Notes: generated by a model not told the origin, from the letters alone. A stretch of DNA of 64,000 nucleotides from Halovenus marina (GCF_051414115.1 NZ_JBLKNZ010000001.1:1426001-1490000), one strand, 5' to 3'. Counted from the stretch's first letter, positions 44,264-52,722 are shown. Translations and numbers: made by a program.

Positions 44264-44761
44264 ATGTCACTCGAGAGTGGTCGTTTTAGGGAACTCGTCG
44301 GAACGTTCGCAACGGGCTGTACTGTCGTGACCATCGACGGCGACGACTTGCACGGACTCACGGCCAACGCCTTCTCCAGTGTCTCGCTCGACCCGCCGCT
44401 CGTGCTCGTCTGTGTCGACCACGAGACGCACACGTACGACCTGCTCGAACGCGGCGACGTCGAGGGATTCACCGTCAACATCCTCTCGAAGGCCCAGCAG
44501 GACCTGGGCAGTCACTTCGCGGACATCACCCAGCTATCCGACGACCCCTTCGAGACGAGGACGCTGGACGGCGTGGACACACACGCCCCCGTCTTCGACG
44601 AGGACCTGGCCTATCTGGACTGTACAATCGAGGACGCACACCCCGCTGGCGACCACACGATATACGTCGGACGCGTCGTCGAGGGCGACGACCTCAACCC
44701 CGACGCCGACCCGCTCGCGTTCTATCAGGGCAAGTGGGGAACGGTCCAGACCGACGAGTGA
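44264..44761 (+). CDS. Flavin reductase-family FMN-binding protein
   Basis: A 165-residue protein of the HpaC-like flavin reductase family: FATGCTVVTIDGDDLHGLTANAF binds FMN, followed by SLDPPLVLVCVD and a C-terminal AFYQGKWGTVQ. It reduces FMN with NAD(P)H, supplying reduced flavin or reducing metals or quinones. Divergent from folCP with 135 bases between starts. Partner oxygenase not visible. Confidence 0.88.
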   Translation: MSLESGRFRELVGTFATGCTVVTIDGDDLHGLTANAFSSVSLDPPLVLVCVDHETHTYDLLERGDVEGFTVNILSKAQQDLGSHFADITQLSDDPFETRTLDGVDTHAPVFDEDLAYLDCTIEDAHPAGDHTIYVGRVVEGDDLNPDADPLAFYQGKWGTVQTDE

Positions 44762-44833
44762 CACAGGGGAGCGCTCGGCGGACGCGGCCAGCGCCTTGAA
44801 AACAGTATTACGGGTCGAGTGCGAACGGAGCCT

Positions 44834-45487
44834 ATGGACGACGTGGAGCGGACGGAGATGCCCGGCGCGCTCGTCGAGGAATTTCTCAGTTGCGAGCGCG
44901 GCACGCGGGCGCTTCTGGACGAACTGGAGACGCTTGCCATCGAGGGGAAACACGAACGACTCCGCGAGCGGATCCGGACCTTTGCCGAACACAGCGAGGA
45001 GGTGTTCTACACTGTTGCGCTCGCGCTGACCGACTCGAAACACTTCTTCGGCGACGTCGAGGCCCAACTCGGCGTCGGTCCAGCGGATACGCTTCGCGAA
45101 CTCGCAGACACCTACCAGCGACTCGCAGAGCCGTTCAACATCGTCCGGATCGAGGTTTCGAACGACCGCAGAAACCCCGTCACGACACTCGACGTGACGA
45201 CTGCCTACCACGCCGAGGAGGACGTTCCGATCGTGGCTTACACCGCACGGTCCGGCGAGATGGATCTGTATGACTGCCGTGGCTCACCGCAGGAGATACT
45301 CCAGACGGCGAACTATCTCGTGCAGGCGACGAACGACTCGCTCGAATTTGCCCTCTCGGAGAACCACTCGGTCAACACCGACGAGTTGAGCGAACTCATC
45401 GACCGACACGAGCGACTGGAGTCGGAACTGAACGCGCTCCGTGACCACATCGACGCGCTGCGCAGAAAGCCCATCGGCGACGAATGA
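44834..45487 (+). CDS. Unknown helical protein
   Basis: A 217-residue acidic protein from ATG 44834 (a GTG at 44819 would add five residues). Mostly helical: an N-terminal part with a Cys in LSCERGT, a beta-rich middle (VRIEVSNDRRNPVTTLDVTTAYH) and a C-terminal coiled coil (DRHERLESELNALRDHIDALRR). No known motif is recognised. The stop merges with palindromic element B. It converges with the lipoprotein gene downstream. Confidence 0.65.
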   Translation: MDDVERTEMPGALVEEFLSCERGTRALLDELETLAIEGKHERLRERIRTFAEHSEEVFYTVALALTDSKHFFGDVEAQLGVGPADTLRELADTYQRLAEPFNIVRIEVSNDRRNPVTTLDVTTAYHAEEDVPIVAYTARSGEMDLYDCRGSPQEILQTANYLVQATNDSLEFALSENHSVNTDELSELIDRHERLESELNALRDHIDALRRKPIGDE

Positions 45488-45566
45488 TACTGTCGGCTGT
45501 CCGTTCGGACACCGATTCGCCACCCGAGGTGGCGAAGTAGCTCCGAGATGGAACAGACGACAGTAT
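45487..45566. repeat. Palindromic intergenic element, copy B
   Basis: Bounded by ATACTGTCGGCTGTCC on the left and GGAACAGACGACAGTAT on the right, with one insertion and one mismatch relative to the perfect partner. Internal stem TTCGCCACC-CGA-GGTGGCGAA (45516-45536) is a perfect nine-pair hairpin. The first base is the last base of the upstream stop TGA, and the right end lies six bases before the stop of the convergent lipoprotein gene. Confidence 0.85.
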
Positions 45567-45571
45567 GGATC

Positions 45572-45988
45572 TCACGCGGGTTCGATGTCGAAGATTCGCC
45601 AGTCACCACTGTCCAGCCGAAGCCGGTATCGCTGCTCGAAGTCGTTGCGCTCGCCCGAGAGGACGCTGACGTCTGCGACGGCCTCGTTGCCGGATTCGCT
45701 GACCACCTCGACGTCGATGAATTCGAGGTCAGCGTCGACGTCATCGATCCGGTGGTCGGCTAGCTCGCCGCGGAGCGGGCTGTCGGTATGAAGAAACTCG
45801 CGCATGCGTTCGACGTTCCCGTCGAGCAGGGCAGACATGAAGACGAGCGACACCTCCTCGATACTGGTCGGAGGCTCTCGGTCGCGGCCCGCCGGGGTCT
45901 CCCTATCCTCCCCGTCGGGAGTGCCGAGACACCCGGCAAGTCCGACCGACAGCGTCGCCGCGGCGGCCAACAGGTCCCGTCTATCCAT
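45572..45988 (-). CDS. Small Tat lipoprotein
   Basis: A 138-residue protein from the ATG complementary to 45986-45988: MDRRDLLAAAATLSVGLAGC is a Tat signal and lipobox, followed by a short Gly/Glu/Arg linker and a domain of about 95 residues that looks like an SnoaL/NTF2-like fold (LLDGNVERMREFLHTDSPL, FEQRYRLRLDSGDWRIFDIE). Exported and membrane-anchored; ligand unknown. The frame extends upstream to 46201 without coding character. Confidence 0.75.
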   Translation of the reverse strand: MDRRDLLAAAATLSVGLAGCLGTPDGEDRETPAGRDREPPTSIEEVSLVFMSALLDGNVERMREFLHTDSPLRGELADHRIDDVDADLEFIDVEVVSESGNEAVADVSVLSGERNDFEQRYRLRLDSGDWRIFDIEPA

Positions 45989-46061
45989 ACCCCGTCTTTG
46001 ACTTGTGAGCAAAAACCCTGTCGTCACCCGATGCGCGTGTCGTTGTCGCGTGCATCCAAGA

Positions 46062-47162
46062 TTAGAGCACGTCCAGCAGCGCGTCGATGTCTTCGGCTGT
46101 GTTCGGTGCGTGGACCGAGACCCGACACGCGTGTGGGTCCGGGATCGACCGTATCTGAATCCCGTGGTCACCGAGACGCTTGACGACGGCATCTGGGTCA
46201 TCGGCAGCGAACGTGACCAGCCCGGACTCGGAGTCGCGCGGACTCACAAGCCTGTCGCCGAGGCCCTCTTTGAGTCTGTCGGTCAGACGGCTGATGCGCT
46301 CGTCAATTCGCTTGATTCCGACCGCTTCGATCTGTTCGATTGCCGCTTCGAGTGCGACGTAGGGAGCGACCGCCGTCGTTCCGAGCTCGAATTGTCGTGC
46401 ATCTGACCGAAACTCGTAGTCTGCACCGGGTTCTTCCACGGAGAAGTAACCGATCCGTCCCGGTGTCACTGCGTCGAGCGCATCCTCGTCGACGTAGAGA
46501 AAGCCGGACCCCCACAGGCCGAGCAACCACTTGTGTCCCGATGCAGCGACGAAATCCGCGCCCCAGTCGTCGACATCGACGGGGACCTGACCAGGCGACT
46601 GGACGGCGTCGACGAGCACGCGCGCGCCAGCGTCGTGTGCGAGGTCGACGACTTCCTCGACGGGGAGTTTGGTGCCGTGTGACCAACTCAGCGAGCTCAG
46701 ACAGACGAGTCGCGCGTCCGAGACTGCATCGCGAAGCATCTCGCGGTCGAGTCGCCCGCGCTCGGTCGGCAATTCGCGGATTTCGATGCCTTCTGTTTCC
46801 CGCGCTCGCTCCCACGGCAGGACGCCCGCTGGGTGTTCGAGGTCAGTTCTGAGAACGACATCGCCCTCGTTCCAGTCGATGGCGTTGACTACGTGGTTGA
46901 TCCCTTCGACAGTCGAACGTGTGAGGGCAACCTGTTCAGGGGTCGCGCCGATGAACGCCGCAACCGACACACGAGCAGATTCGAGCGCGTCTCTGGCGAC
47001 CGTGTACATGCCGTCGCCACAGGGCGCGTCGAACTGATGCCGTTTCTCGAACTCGTTTGCGGCCGAGACGACCGCACGCGGACTCGGACCACTCGCGCCC
47101 CAGTTGCAGTACCGACAGGTGTCCAGTGCTGGAATCTCCTCGCGAAGCCGTTCCGGATCCAT
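46062..47162 (-). CDS. Class V aminotransferase (cysteine desulfurase-like)
   Basis: A 366-residue PLP enzyme. The Schiff-base lysine is in AASGHKWLLGLWGSGF (about residue 214), LTRSTVEGINHVVNAI near residue 83 binds the cofactor phosphate, and GARVLVDAVQSPGQVPVD holds the Asp. It belongs to the NifS/isopenicillin epimerase branch. No catalytic Cys loop is evident near the C-terminus, so sulfur transfer is uncertain; it may act on another amine. Divergent from cetZ. Confidence 0.85.
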   Translation of the reverse strand: MDPERLREEIPALDTCRYCNWGASGPSPRAVVSAANEFEKRHQFDAPCGDGMYTVARDALESARVSVAAFIGATPEQVALTRSTVEGINHVVNAIDWNEGDVVLRTDLEHPAGVLPWERARETEGIEIRELPTERGRLDREMLRDAVSDARLVCLSSLSWSHGTKLPVEEVVDLAHDAGARVLVDAVQSPGQVPVDVDDWGADFVAASGHKWLLGLWGSGFLYVDEDALDAVTPGRIGYFSVEEPGADYEFRSDARQFELGTTAVAPYVALEAAIEQIEAVGIKRIDERISRLTDRLKEGLGDRLVSPRDSESGLVTFAADDPDAVVKRLGDHGIQIRSIPDPHACRVSVHAPNTAEDIDALLDVL

Positions 47163-47289
47163 ATCAGACCTGGAGCGTCGACGGGCTTGAAATCCCCGAC
47201 TCCACCTGTCGTTGCCGGATCCAGACCAGAGAGCCCGGCACAGATGACACGATGTTGAAAATATTGCCGCAAAATACGTGAGCCAAACG

Positions 47290-47297
47290 TTAATTAG
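47290..47297 (+). promoter_or_regulatory. TATA-like box of cetZ
   Basis: TTAATTAG lies 24-31 bases before ATG 47321, the canonical distance for a leaderless transcript. Confidence 0.5.
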
Positions 47298-47320
47298 CCG
47301 GTGCGTCGACAGTAGAAAAC

Positions 47321-48394
47321 ATGAAGGTCGTCCTGATTGGTGTCGGACAAGCAGGCGGGAAGGTGACGGAGGAACTCGTCAGATTCGATTCGGAGATGGG
47401 CTTCGGGGCGGTACAGGGGGCCTTTGCGGTCAACACGGCACAGCAAGACCTCAAACAACTCGAACTCGAGACGATGCTCATCGGCCAGGACCGCGTCAAG
47501 GGCCACGGCGTCGGCGGCGACAACGAACTCGGCGCGGAGATTATGCAGAGTGAGGCCACAGAGGTCATGGATGCGCTCGATGGCCGCATCACGACCGAGG
47601 CGGAAGCAGTCATGATCGTCGGTGGGCTTGGTGGCGGAACTGGCTCAGGCGGCGCGCCAGCGCTCGCGAAGGAACTCCGCCGCGTCTACGAAGTTCCGGT
47701 GTACGTCCTCGGAATCCTCCCCGGTCGCGACGAGGGATCGATCTACCAGGCAAACGCCGGACGGTCGCTGAAGACGGTCGCACGCGAATCCGATGCGGCA
47801 ATCCTCGTTGACAACGACGCGTGGCGACAGAACGACGAAACCGTCAGTGAAGGGTTCGCCCACATCAACGAACAGATCTCTCAGCGCGTCGGTCTCCTCC
47901 TCGCCTCGGGTGAAGTCGTCGAAGGCGTCGGAGAGAGCGTCGTCGACTCCTCAGAGATAATCAACACGCTACAGGGCGGTGGGATCGCCTGTCTCGGCTA
48001 CGCGAGCGCCGAGGCATCGCCCGACGCGAGTGACAATATCAACACGATCACCAGCCTGACGCGCAAGGCCCTGCTCACGGGGATGAGCCTCCCGAATGCG
48101 GTTGACGCTGAGGCGGCGCTGCTGGTGATCGCTGGCGAACCGGACCACATCGCGCGCAAAGGCGTCGAACGCGCACGTAGCTGGATCGAGGAGGAAACCG
48201 GGTCGCTCCAGGTGCGCGGCGGGGACTTCCCGCTCGAAAGCGACCGACTCGCCGCGCTCGTCCTGCTCGGCGGCGTCGAGCGCTCACAGCGCGTCCAGGA
48301 GTTTCTGGACCGCGCACGAGAAGCCCAGCAGGAACAGGAAGAACGCGACCCCGTGGAAACGTTCGGCAACGACGAACTCGACGACCTGTTCTGA
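47321..48394 (+). CDS. cetZ: Tubulin/FtsZ-superfamily cytoskeletal GTPase CetZ
   Basis: A 357-residue protein with the tubulin-superfamily GTP-binding signature GGGTGSG (residues 104-110) and an N-terminal MKVVLIGVGQAGGKV. The T4 loop context (IVGGLGGGTGSGGAP) and the absence of FtsZ-type N-terminal extension place it in the CetZ group, which governs cell shape and motility in haloarchaea. The tail ends in DELDDLF, a short conserved C-terminal peptide possibly used for partner docking. The length is shorter than FtsZ and typical of CetZ. Which of the several CetZ paralogues it is cannot be read. Confidence 0.88.
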   Translation: MKVVLIGVGQAGGKVTEELVRFDSEMGFGAVQGAFAVNTAQQDLKQLELETMLIGQDRVKGHGVGGDNELGAEIMQSEATEVMDALDGRITTEAEAVMIVGGLGGGTGSGGAPALAKELRRVYEVPVYVLGILPGRDEGSIYQANAGRSLKTVARESDAAILVDNDAWRQNDETVSEGFAHINEQISQRVGLLLASGEVVEGVGESVVDSSEIINTLQGGGIACLGYASAEASPDASDNINTITSLTRKALLTGMSLPNAVDAEAALLVIAGEPDHIARKGVERARSWIEEETGSLQVRGGDFPLESDRLAALVLLGGVERSQRVQEFLDRAREAQQEQEERDPVETFGNDELDDLF

Positions 48395-48402
48395 GGGGAC
48401 TC

Positions 48403-48469
48403 ATACTGTCGGCTGTCCCATCTCGAAACTACTTTGCGATCCGGTGCCCGCACGGACAGCCGACAGTAT
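48403..48469. repeat. Palindromic intergenic element, copy C
   Basis: ATACTGTCGGCTGTCC on the left and GGACAGCCGACAGTAT on the right are perfect inverted copies. The internal stem seen in copies A and B is degenerate. It lies between the convergent cetZ and phosphatase genes, its last base being the first base of the phosphatase stop (TCA on the plus strand at 48469-48471). Confidence 0.85.
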
Positions 48470-49815
48470 CACCGAACGAGCGACGCGCCGTCGAAGTCGG
48501 TTCGGTCGTAGTCCATCTCCAAAAGCGAGAGAACGGTCGGCGCGATGTCGTACAGGTCCACGTCTTTTACGCTCGCATCGTCGTCGTCGATGAACAGACA
48601 GGCGTTATCGAAGCTGTGCATCCCGTTTCGCGGACCCGTGCCGAACACCTCGTCGTCGCCGGTGAAGCCAGCCTTGAGGTCGAACCCGTGGTTCGGGATG
48701 ATGACGAGATCCGGCGCGATATCGGTGTGGTCGCCGCGGAAGGCGTTCTCTCTGGTCTCGACGCGGTCGACGACTTCGCGACCCTCCGGCCCAGTGAGCG
48801 ATTCGATCTCGGTTTTGAGTTCGGCACGGACGCTCTCGTACTCGTCTTCGGGGACGGCACCGTCCGGTTCTCTGCCCTCCAGATTGAGGTACAGTCGACC
48901 GGGGATCAGCGAGTATGCGCGCGTTCCCTCTGAGATATCACCGAGTTCGTCGGGGTCGTCAGTGTCGTAGGAGAGCCAGCCTTCCTCCTGTAGCCAGGCG
49001 TTGAGATGCACCTCGTAGTCAAGCGTGGTGAACCCGTGGTCGGATGCGATCACGAGCGTCACGTCGTCGTCGAGTTGGTCGCGCAGTCGCCCGATGTAGT
49101 CGTCGAGTTTGCGGTAGAAGTCCAGAAATTCGTCGTAGTACTCGCCGTCACGTTCGTAGTCCTCGAAGAGGAAGTGATTGACCCGGTCGGTCGTCATGAA
49201 CACGCCGAAAAACAGGTCCCAGTCGTCCTCGCCGATGTAGTGCGAGAACGCCTCGAAGCGCCTGTCGAGCGTCTCGTGGGCGTCTTCGATGAACTCCGTC
49301 TTGTCGTCCTTGTGACCGAGTTTCGCATTCACGTCGATCCGGTAGTCGTTCGCTTCCAGGTATTCTCTGAGTTCGTCGGGGTAGGCGGCCTTGTCGACCC
49401 CCGGCGAGAGAAAGCCCGAGACCATCCGCTGGATGTCCCTGTCCGGCGGGAAAGTGACGGGGACGTTCATCACCGTCGCGTTCCGGCCTGCCTCCGTGAC
49501 ACGGCTCCAGAGCCGTGTCGCCTGCACGTCGTTGCCCATCGGGACGTAAGTGTCGTAGGAGCCGACTTCGCGGTCCTGAAATCCGTAGACGCCCGTCTCG
49601 CCAGGGTTGACGCCGGTCGTCAGCGACGGCCAGCAGGCACTCGACTCCGGCGGGACGATGCTGTCGATCGGGCCAGCAGTCCCCTCGCGTGCTATCGCCT
49701 CGAAGTTCTCGAACTCGTCGAAGTGGTCGGCGAGCAGACTGTACGGCACGCCGTCGATACCGATGAATGCCACCCGCGGTCCGTCGTCACCACGGATCCG
49801 ATCGAACAGGCCCAT
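48469..49815 (-). CDS. Alkaline phosphatase-superfamily (nucleotide pyrophosphatase/phosphodiesterase) enzyme
   Basis: A 448-residue protein of the type I phosphodiesterase/nucleotide pyrophosphatase group. Metal-site residues are visible: FIGIDGVPYSLL (Asp at about residue 20), PPESSACWPSLTTGVNPG (the nucleophile region), VIASDHGF (Asp-His) and the C-terminal FRGDHTDIAPDL (His-Asp). No signal peptide is seen, so it acts in the cytoplasm, possibly on nucleotide or phosphoglycan esters. The substrate is unknown. Confidence 0.85.
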   Translation of the reverse strand: MGLFDRIRGDDGPRVAFIGIDGVPYSLLADHFDEFENFEAIAREGTAGPIDSIVPPESSACWPSLTTGVNPGETGVYGFQDREVGSYDTYVPMGNDVQATRLWSRVTEAGRNATVMNVPVTFPPDRDIQRMVSGFLSPGVDKAAYPDELREYLEANDYRIDVNAKLGHKDDKTEFIEDAHETLDRRFEAFSHYIGEDDWDLFFGVFMTTDRVNHFLFEDYERDGEYYDEFLDFYRKLDDYIGRLRDQLDDDVTLVIASDHGFTTLDYEVHLNAWLQEEGWLSYDTDDPDELGDISEGTRAYSLIPGRLYLNLEGREPDGAVPEDEYESVRAELKTEIESLTGPEGREVVDRVETRENAFRGDHTDIAPDLVIIPNHGFDLKAGFTGDDEVFGTGPRNGMHSFDNACLFIDDDDASVKDVDLYDIAPTVLSLLEMDYDRTDFDGASLVR

Positions 49816-49906
49816 GTCTCAGGCTACTGGTCTATCCTACAAGAAGGTTCTTTTCCGGTACTGGCCGCTTCCGTGTCCGAAATGAGCAAATATGCCCGAT
49901 TGTTCG

Positions 49907-50017
49907 TCACTCCACGGGGGCGGTGTCATCAGCGTCGGAATCCGCGTCCTCGCGCTCGAAGTTCTCCGGAACGACCGTCGGATGGTCCAGACCGACTGGC
50001 TGAGTACTTGCTGCCAT
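49907..50017 (-). CDS. Possible 36-residue acidic protein
   Basis: From the ATG complementary to 50015-50017 the frame reads a short acidic peptide containing VGLDHPTVVPENFERED and an Asp/Ala-rich tail. Composition is haloarchaeal and a TAATTAC box on the minus strand sits about 30 bases before the start, which is why the 36-residue form is preferred over a 50- or 52-residue form starting at 50059 or 50065. No function known; it may be non-coding. Confidence 0.4.
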   Translation of the reverse strand: MAASTQPVGLDHPTVVPENFEREDADSDADDTAPVE

Positions 50018-50136
50018 CACGGCTACAGGTAGTGCCGCGACACACAAGTAATTACCCATGCTCATAATACATCGGCAACAGTTGCCGTTATTACTGGAAC
50101 GAATACAGGCCGGGTGGGATCTGAGTCGAGAGTCGC

Positions 50137-50159
50137 CACTCAGCGCTCTGCTGTGAGTG
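50137..50159 (-). terminator. Hairpin after the pyrophosphatase gene
   Basis: CACTCA and TGAGTG form a six-pair stem with an 11-base loop, 25-47 bases beyond the ppa stop on the minus strand. A terminator is plausible; there is no T-run on the minus strand. Confidence 0.3.
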
Positions 50160-50183
50160 CGAAAAATCGGACGTGGGACGACG

Positions 50184-50717
50184 TCAGCCGAAGTGTTCCT
50201 CGTACAGGTCCTGTGAGTGTTCGATTGCGTCCTGTGCGGCTTCTTTGTCCTCCCAGCCGAGGGTCTCGGTTTCCTTGCCCGCTTCGAGGTTCTTGTACGT
50301 CTCGAAGAACTCGCTGATCTCGTCTTTCTCCTGCTGGGCGATGTCTTCGACATCCTGAATGTGGTCGTAACGTGGGTCCTCAGAGGGAACGGCGATGACC
50401 TTGTCGTCCTGCTCGCCGTCGTCGTCCATCTTCATCAGTGCGACCGGTCGTGCCTCGATGACACACCCCGGGAACGTCTGGTCTTCGACCAGCACGAGTA
50501 CGTCGAAGGGGTCCTCGTCGTCGTAGTACGACTGTGGGATGAAGCCGTAGTCCGAGGGGTAGTGAACGTTGCTGTGCAGGACGCGGTCGAGCACGACGCC
50601 GGGCAGGTCCTTGTCGTACTCGTACTTGTTTCGCTCGCCTTTCAGACACTCAACAACTGCGTATATCTCCTCGGGTGGGTTCGGTCCCGTCTCGAGGTCT
50701 TCCCAGAGATTTACCAT
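50184..50717 (-). CDS. ppa: Inorganic pyrophosphatase
   Basis: A 177-residue protein from the ATG complementary to 50715-50717 (MVNLWEDLETGPNPPE). Family I pyrophosphatase features: EYDKDLPGVVLDRVL, HYPSDYGFIPQSYYDDEDPFDVLVLV with the metal-binding aspartates, and DPRYDHIQD. Cytoplasmic, hydrolyses PPi from biosynthesis. Family I enzymes are about 175 residues. A TATA-like TTTTTGG lies near 50743 on the minus strand, giving a leaderless transcript. Confidence 0.95.
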   Translation of the reverse strand: MVNLWEDLETGPNPPEEIYAVVECLKGERNKYEYDKDLPGVVLDRVLHSNVHYPSDYGFIPQSYYDDEDPFDVLVLVEDQTFPGCVIEARPVALMKMDDDGEQDDKVIAVPSEDPRYDHIQDVEDIAQQEKDEISEFFETYKNLEAGKETETLGWEDKEAAQDAIEHSQDLYEEHFG

Positions 50718-50898
50718 CAGTATCATCAACAATAAGCGACCAAAAACTACTTTCGGTCTAGTCCGATAGAAGTGGTCAGAGGCACCGGTTCGGCACGACC
50801 TGTAGCAGGGACTACCTATCACCTGCTTCGACAGACTCAGGTATATCCATCTGCCGTATTGCGATACACACCTGACAACAGGGATTCTGTTTCCAAAC

Positions 50899-50905
50899 AA
50901 TTAAG
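50899..50905 (+). promoter_or_regulatory. TATA-like box of the PadR gene
   Basis: AATTAAG, with a CCAAACA BRE-like word just before it, lies 25-31 bases upstream of ATG 50930: a leaderless transcript. Confidence 0.5.
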
Positions 50906-50929
50906 TGTGCAAATGACATTCATCTAAGC

Positions 50930-51289
50930 ATGTCAGAGGCACAAGCAGTTACTGACAGCCCCGGTATCGCGCGTGAACTCACAGCGTTCCAGCAGAACAT
51001 CCTCACGATTCTGGCCGAGGAGGCCCGATACGGGCTCGCGATCAAGCGCGAACTCGAAACCTACTACAACTCGGAAGTAAACCACGGTCGGCTGTACCCG
51101 AACCTGGACGACCTCGTCGAGATGGGACTGGTCGAAAAGAGCGAACTCGACAAGCGAACAAACGAGTACGCCCTGACCGACGACGGCTACGACGCAATTC
51201 TGAGCCAGCTCGAATGGGTGTTCGACAGCATCATCACCAACGAAGAGCGCGCCAGCGACATCGAAGAACTCGTCGAGCAGGCGCGGTAA
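50930..51289 (+). CDS. PadR-family winged-helix transcription regulator
   Basis: A 119-residue protein with the PadR winged helix: LTAFQQNILTILAEEARYGLAIKRELETYY, then NHGRLYPNLDDLVEMGLVEKSE, typical of the recognition helix and wing. The short C-terminal helix is the dimerisation arm. Such regulators sense small molecules or stress; target unknown. Divergent from ppa. A six-base T-run follows the stop. Confidence 0.88.
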   Translation: MSEAQAVTDSPGIARELTAFQQNILTILAEEARYGLAIKRELETYYNSEVNHGRLYPNLDDLVEMGLVEKSELDKRTNEYALTDDGYDAILSQLEWVFDSIITNEERASDIEELVEQAR

Positions 51290-51314
51290 GGCCTAACGGA
51301 CGTACCGAGACACA

Positions 51315-51320
51315 TTTTTT
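51315..51320 (+). terminator. T-run terminator after the PadR gene
   Basis: Six consecutive T residues 26-31 bases after the PadR stop fit the poly-U terminators used by archaea. Confidence 0.5.
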
Positions 51321-51389
51321 GACGTCGTCACCCGAGAGCAACAGCCGATGCACTCGGACAGATAACGCAAGACCGTACGACCAGAATCC

Positions 51390-52001
51390 TCAATCGAGCG
51401 GTAATTCCACGTCGGTCCGCTCGTAGACGTGTTCGAGTGACGCCTCGACGAGTCGGCGCTGTTTGTCCGTCGGCCAGGCGTTTCGTGGGAAGTATTCGTC
51501 CAGAAACTCCCGGAGTTCCTCGCTGGTGGCGTCCTCGATGGGTTTCGCGTAATGGTTGCTCATGAAGTCAGCGAGCGCCTGTGCGTTCGCTCCGTGTACG
51601 GACCGACACTCCGACTGAACGGTCGCCACGATCGACTGATTGTGGTCGTCGACAGTCGCCCAGTCGTCAGCGTCACCCGGCCCTTCGAGCGGCCGTTCGA
51701 CGCCGCGGTCGATGTCGTCGATTCGCTCGGGGACTACGACGTCATCCTCGACCCAGTCGACGGGATACAGAACGAGCACATCGTTGTCCTCAGACCGCAC
51801 GCGGGCAGTGAACTCGTGGTCAGCGAGCAGTTCGGCCCGCGACTGGCGGTACGCCTCAGCCTCGTTGTCGTCGACAGCCTCGCGCGCCAGCCGGGTGAGT
51901 CGAACCGCACGCTCGATCACCTCTGCTGGTAGCTCCGAGTCGGTCTCGTCGCTGTCCGTGTCGTCTGCGTCGCCGTCTGGTATCGGTGAATCGTCAGCCA
52001 T
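51390..52001 (-). CDS. RnhA-operon protein of unknown function
   Basis: A 203-residue acidic protein from the ATG complementary to 51999-52001. Acidic N-terminus, helical centre (VIERAVRLTRLAREAVDD), a strand-rich part (NDVLVLYPVDWVEDDVV) and a C-terminal helical region (EFLDEYFPRNAWPTDKQRR). The start lies inside the end of rnhA, an eight-base overlap, so the two are co-translated. Haloarchaeal homologues are known only by that association. Confidence 0.75.
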   Translation of the reverse strand: MADDSPIPDGDADDTDSDETDSELPAEVIERAVRLTRLAREAVDDNEAEAYRQSRAELLADHEFTARVRSEDNDVLVLYPVDWVEDDVVVPERIDDIDRGVERPLEGPGDADDWATVDDHNQSIVATVQSECRSVHGANAQALADFMSNHYAKPIEDATSEELREFLDEYFPRNAWPTDKQRRLVEASLEHVYERTDVELPLD

Positions 52002-52590
52002 CCTCGAACGCCTCGTTTGCAAGTTCGTCTGCCCGTTCGTTTATCTCTCGCGGTACGTGAGAGAGCGACCAGTCATCGAACTCCGCCAGCAACTCCCGGA
52101 CACGAACCCGGTATTCGCGCAGGTCCGGGTCGTTGACCGACCACTCGCCGGTGACCTGTCGCACGACCAGTTCCGAGTCGCTCCGTACCTCGATCCGGTC
52201 GAAGCCGTACTCGGCCGCGAGCGACAGGCCCTGGACGAGCGCCTCGTACTCCGCGCGGTTGTTCGTCGTCGTTCCGATCCGCTTGTTCCCCTCGGCGAAA
52301 ATCCCACCATCCCCGGTGACGATGACCCAGCCAATAGCCGCTGGCCCCGGATTGCCACGAGACGCGCCGTCGACGTAGAGATGTGCGCGCCCGTCAGCGT
52401 CCCGGAGCGCCGCCTCCATCGTGGTCGTGTCCGACCCCTGAATGACGACCTTGTTTTCGTAGGCGACAGCGGTTCCACCCTCGGCGCTCGCGCGCCACAG
52501 TTCGTGATCGGTGTTTCCCGGTTCGACCGGTATCCCCGCGGCTTCCAGACGCTCCCGGGCGGTCGCTGGGTCACACTCGATGACCGGCAT
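51994..52590 (-). CDS. rnhA: Ribonuclease HI
   Basis: A 198-residue protein. A 65-residue N-terminal region precedes the RNase H domain with the four catalytic acids Asp74 (YVDGASRG), Glu114 (NNRAEYEALV), Asp138 (RSDSELVV) and Asp188 (ERADELAN). The basic protrusion is reduced as in archaeal and bacterial short forms. It degrades RNA in RNA-DNA hybrids, including primers. First gene of a two-gene operon. Confidence 0.95.
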   Translation of the reverse strand: MPVIECDPATARERLEAAGIPVEPGNTDHELWRASAEGGTAVAYENKVVIQGSDTTTMEAALRDADGRAHLYVDGASRGNPGPAAIGWVIVTGDGGIFAEGNKRIGTTTNNRAEYEALVQGLSLAAEYGFDRIEVRSDSELVVRQVTGEWSVNDPDLREYRVRVRELLAEFDDWSLSHVPREINERADELANEAFEDG

Positions 52591-52722
52591 TGGCCCATAT
52601 CCGCTCCCGATCCCTTTTACGGTTTGCGATTTACGGTGTTCGGTGGAGATGCTGTTTTCCGGCTTTCGTCGGGCTTATCGAGGAACCCTGACCAGTACGA
52701 GACGACAGATACGTGGCAAGGG

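Larger units (their letters stand above)
49816..50183. other. 368-base intergenic stretch between the phosphatase and pyrophosphatase genes
   Basis: Contains one possible micro-gene on the minus strand (49907-50017) with a TATA-like TAATTAC about 30 bases upstream of its start, and a hairpin after the pyrophosphatase stop (50137-50159). Nothing else is seen. Confidence 0.5.
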
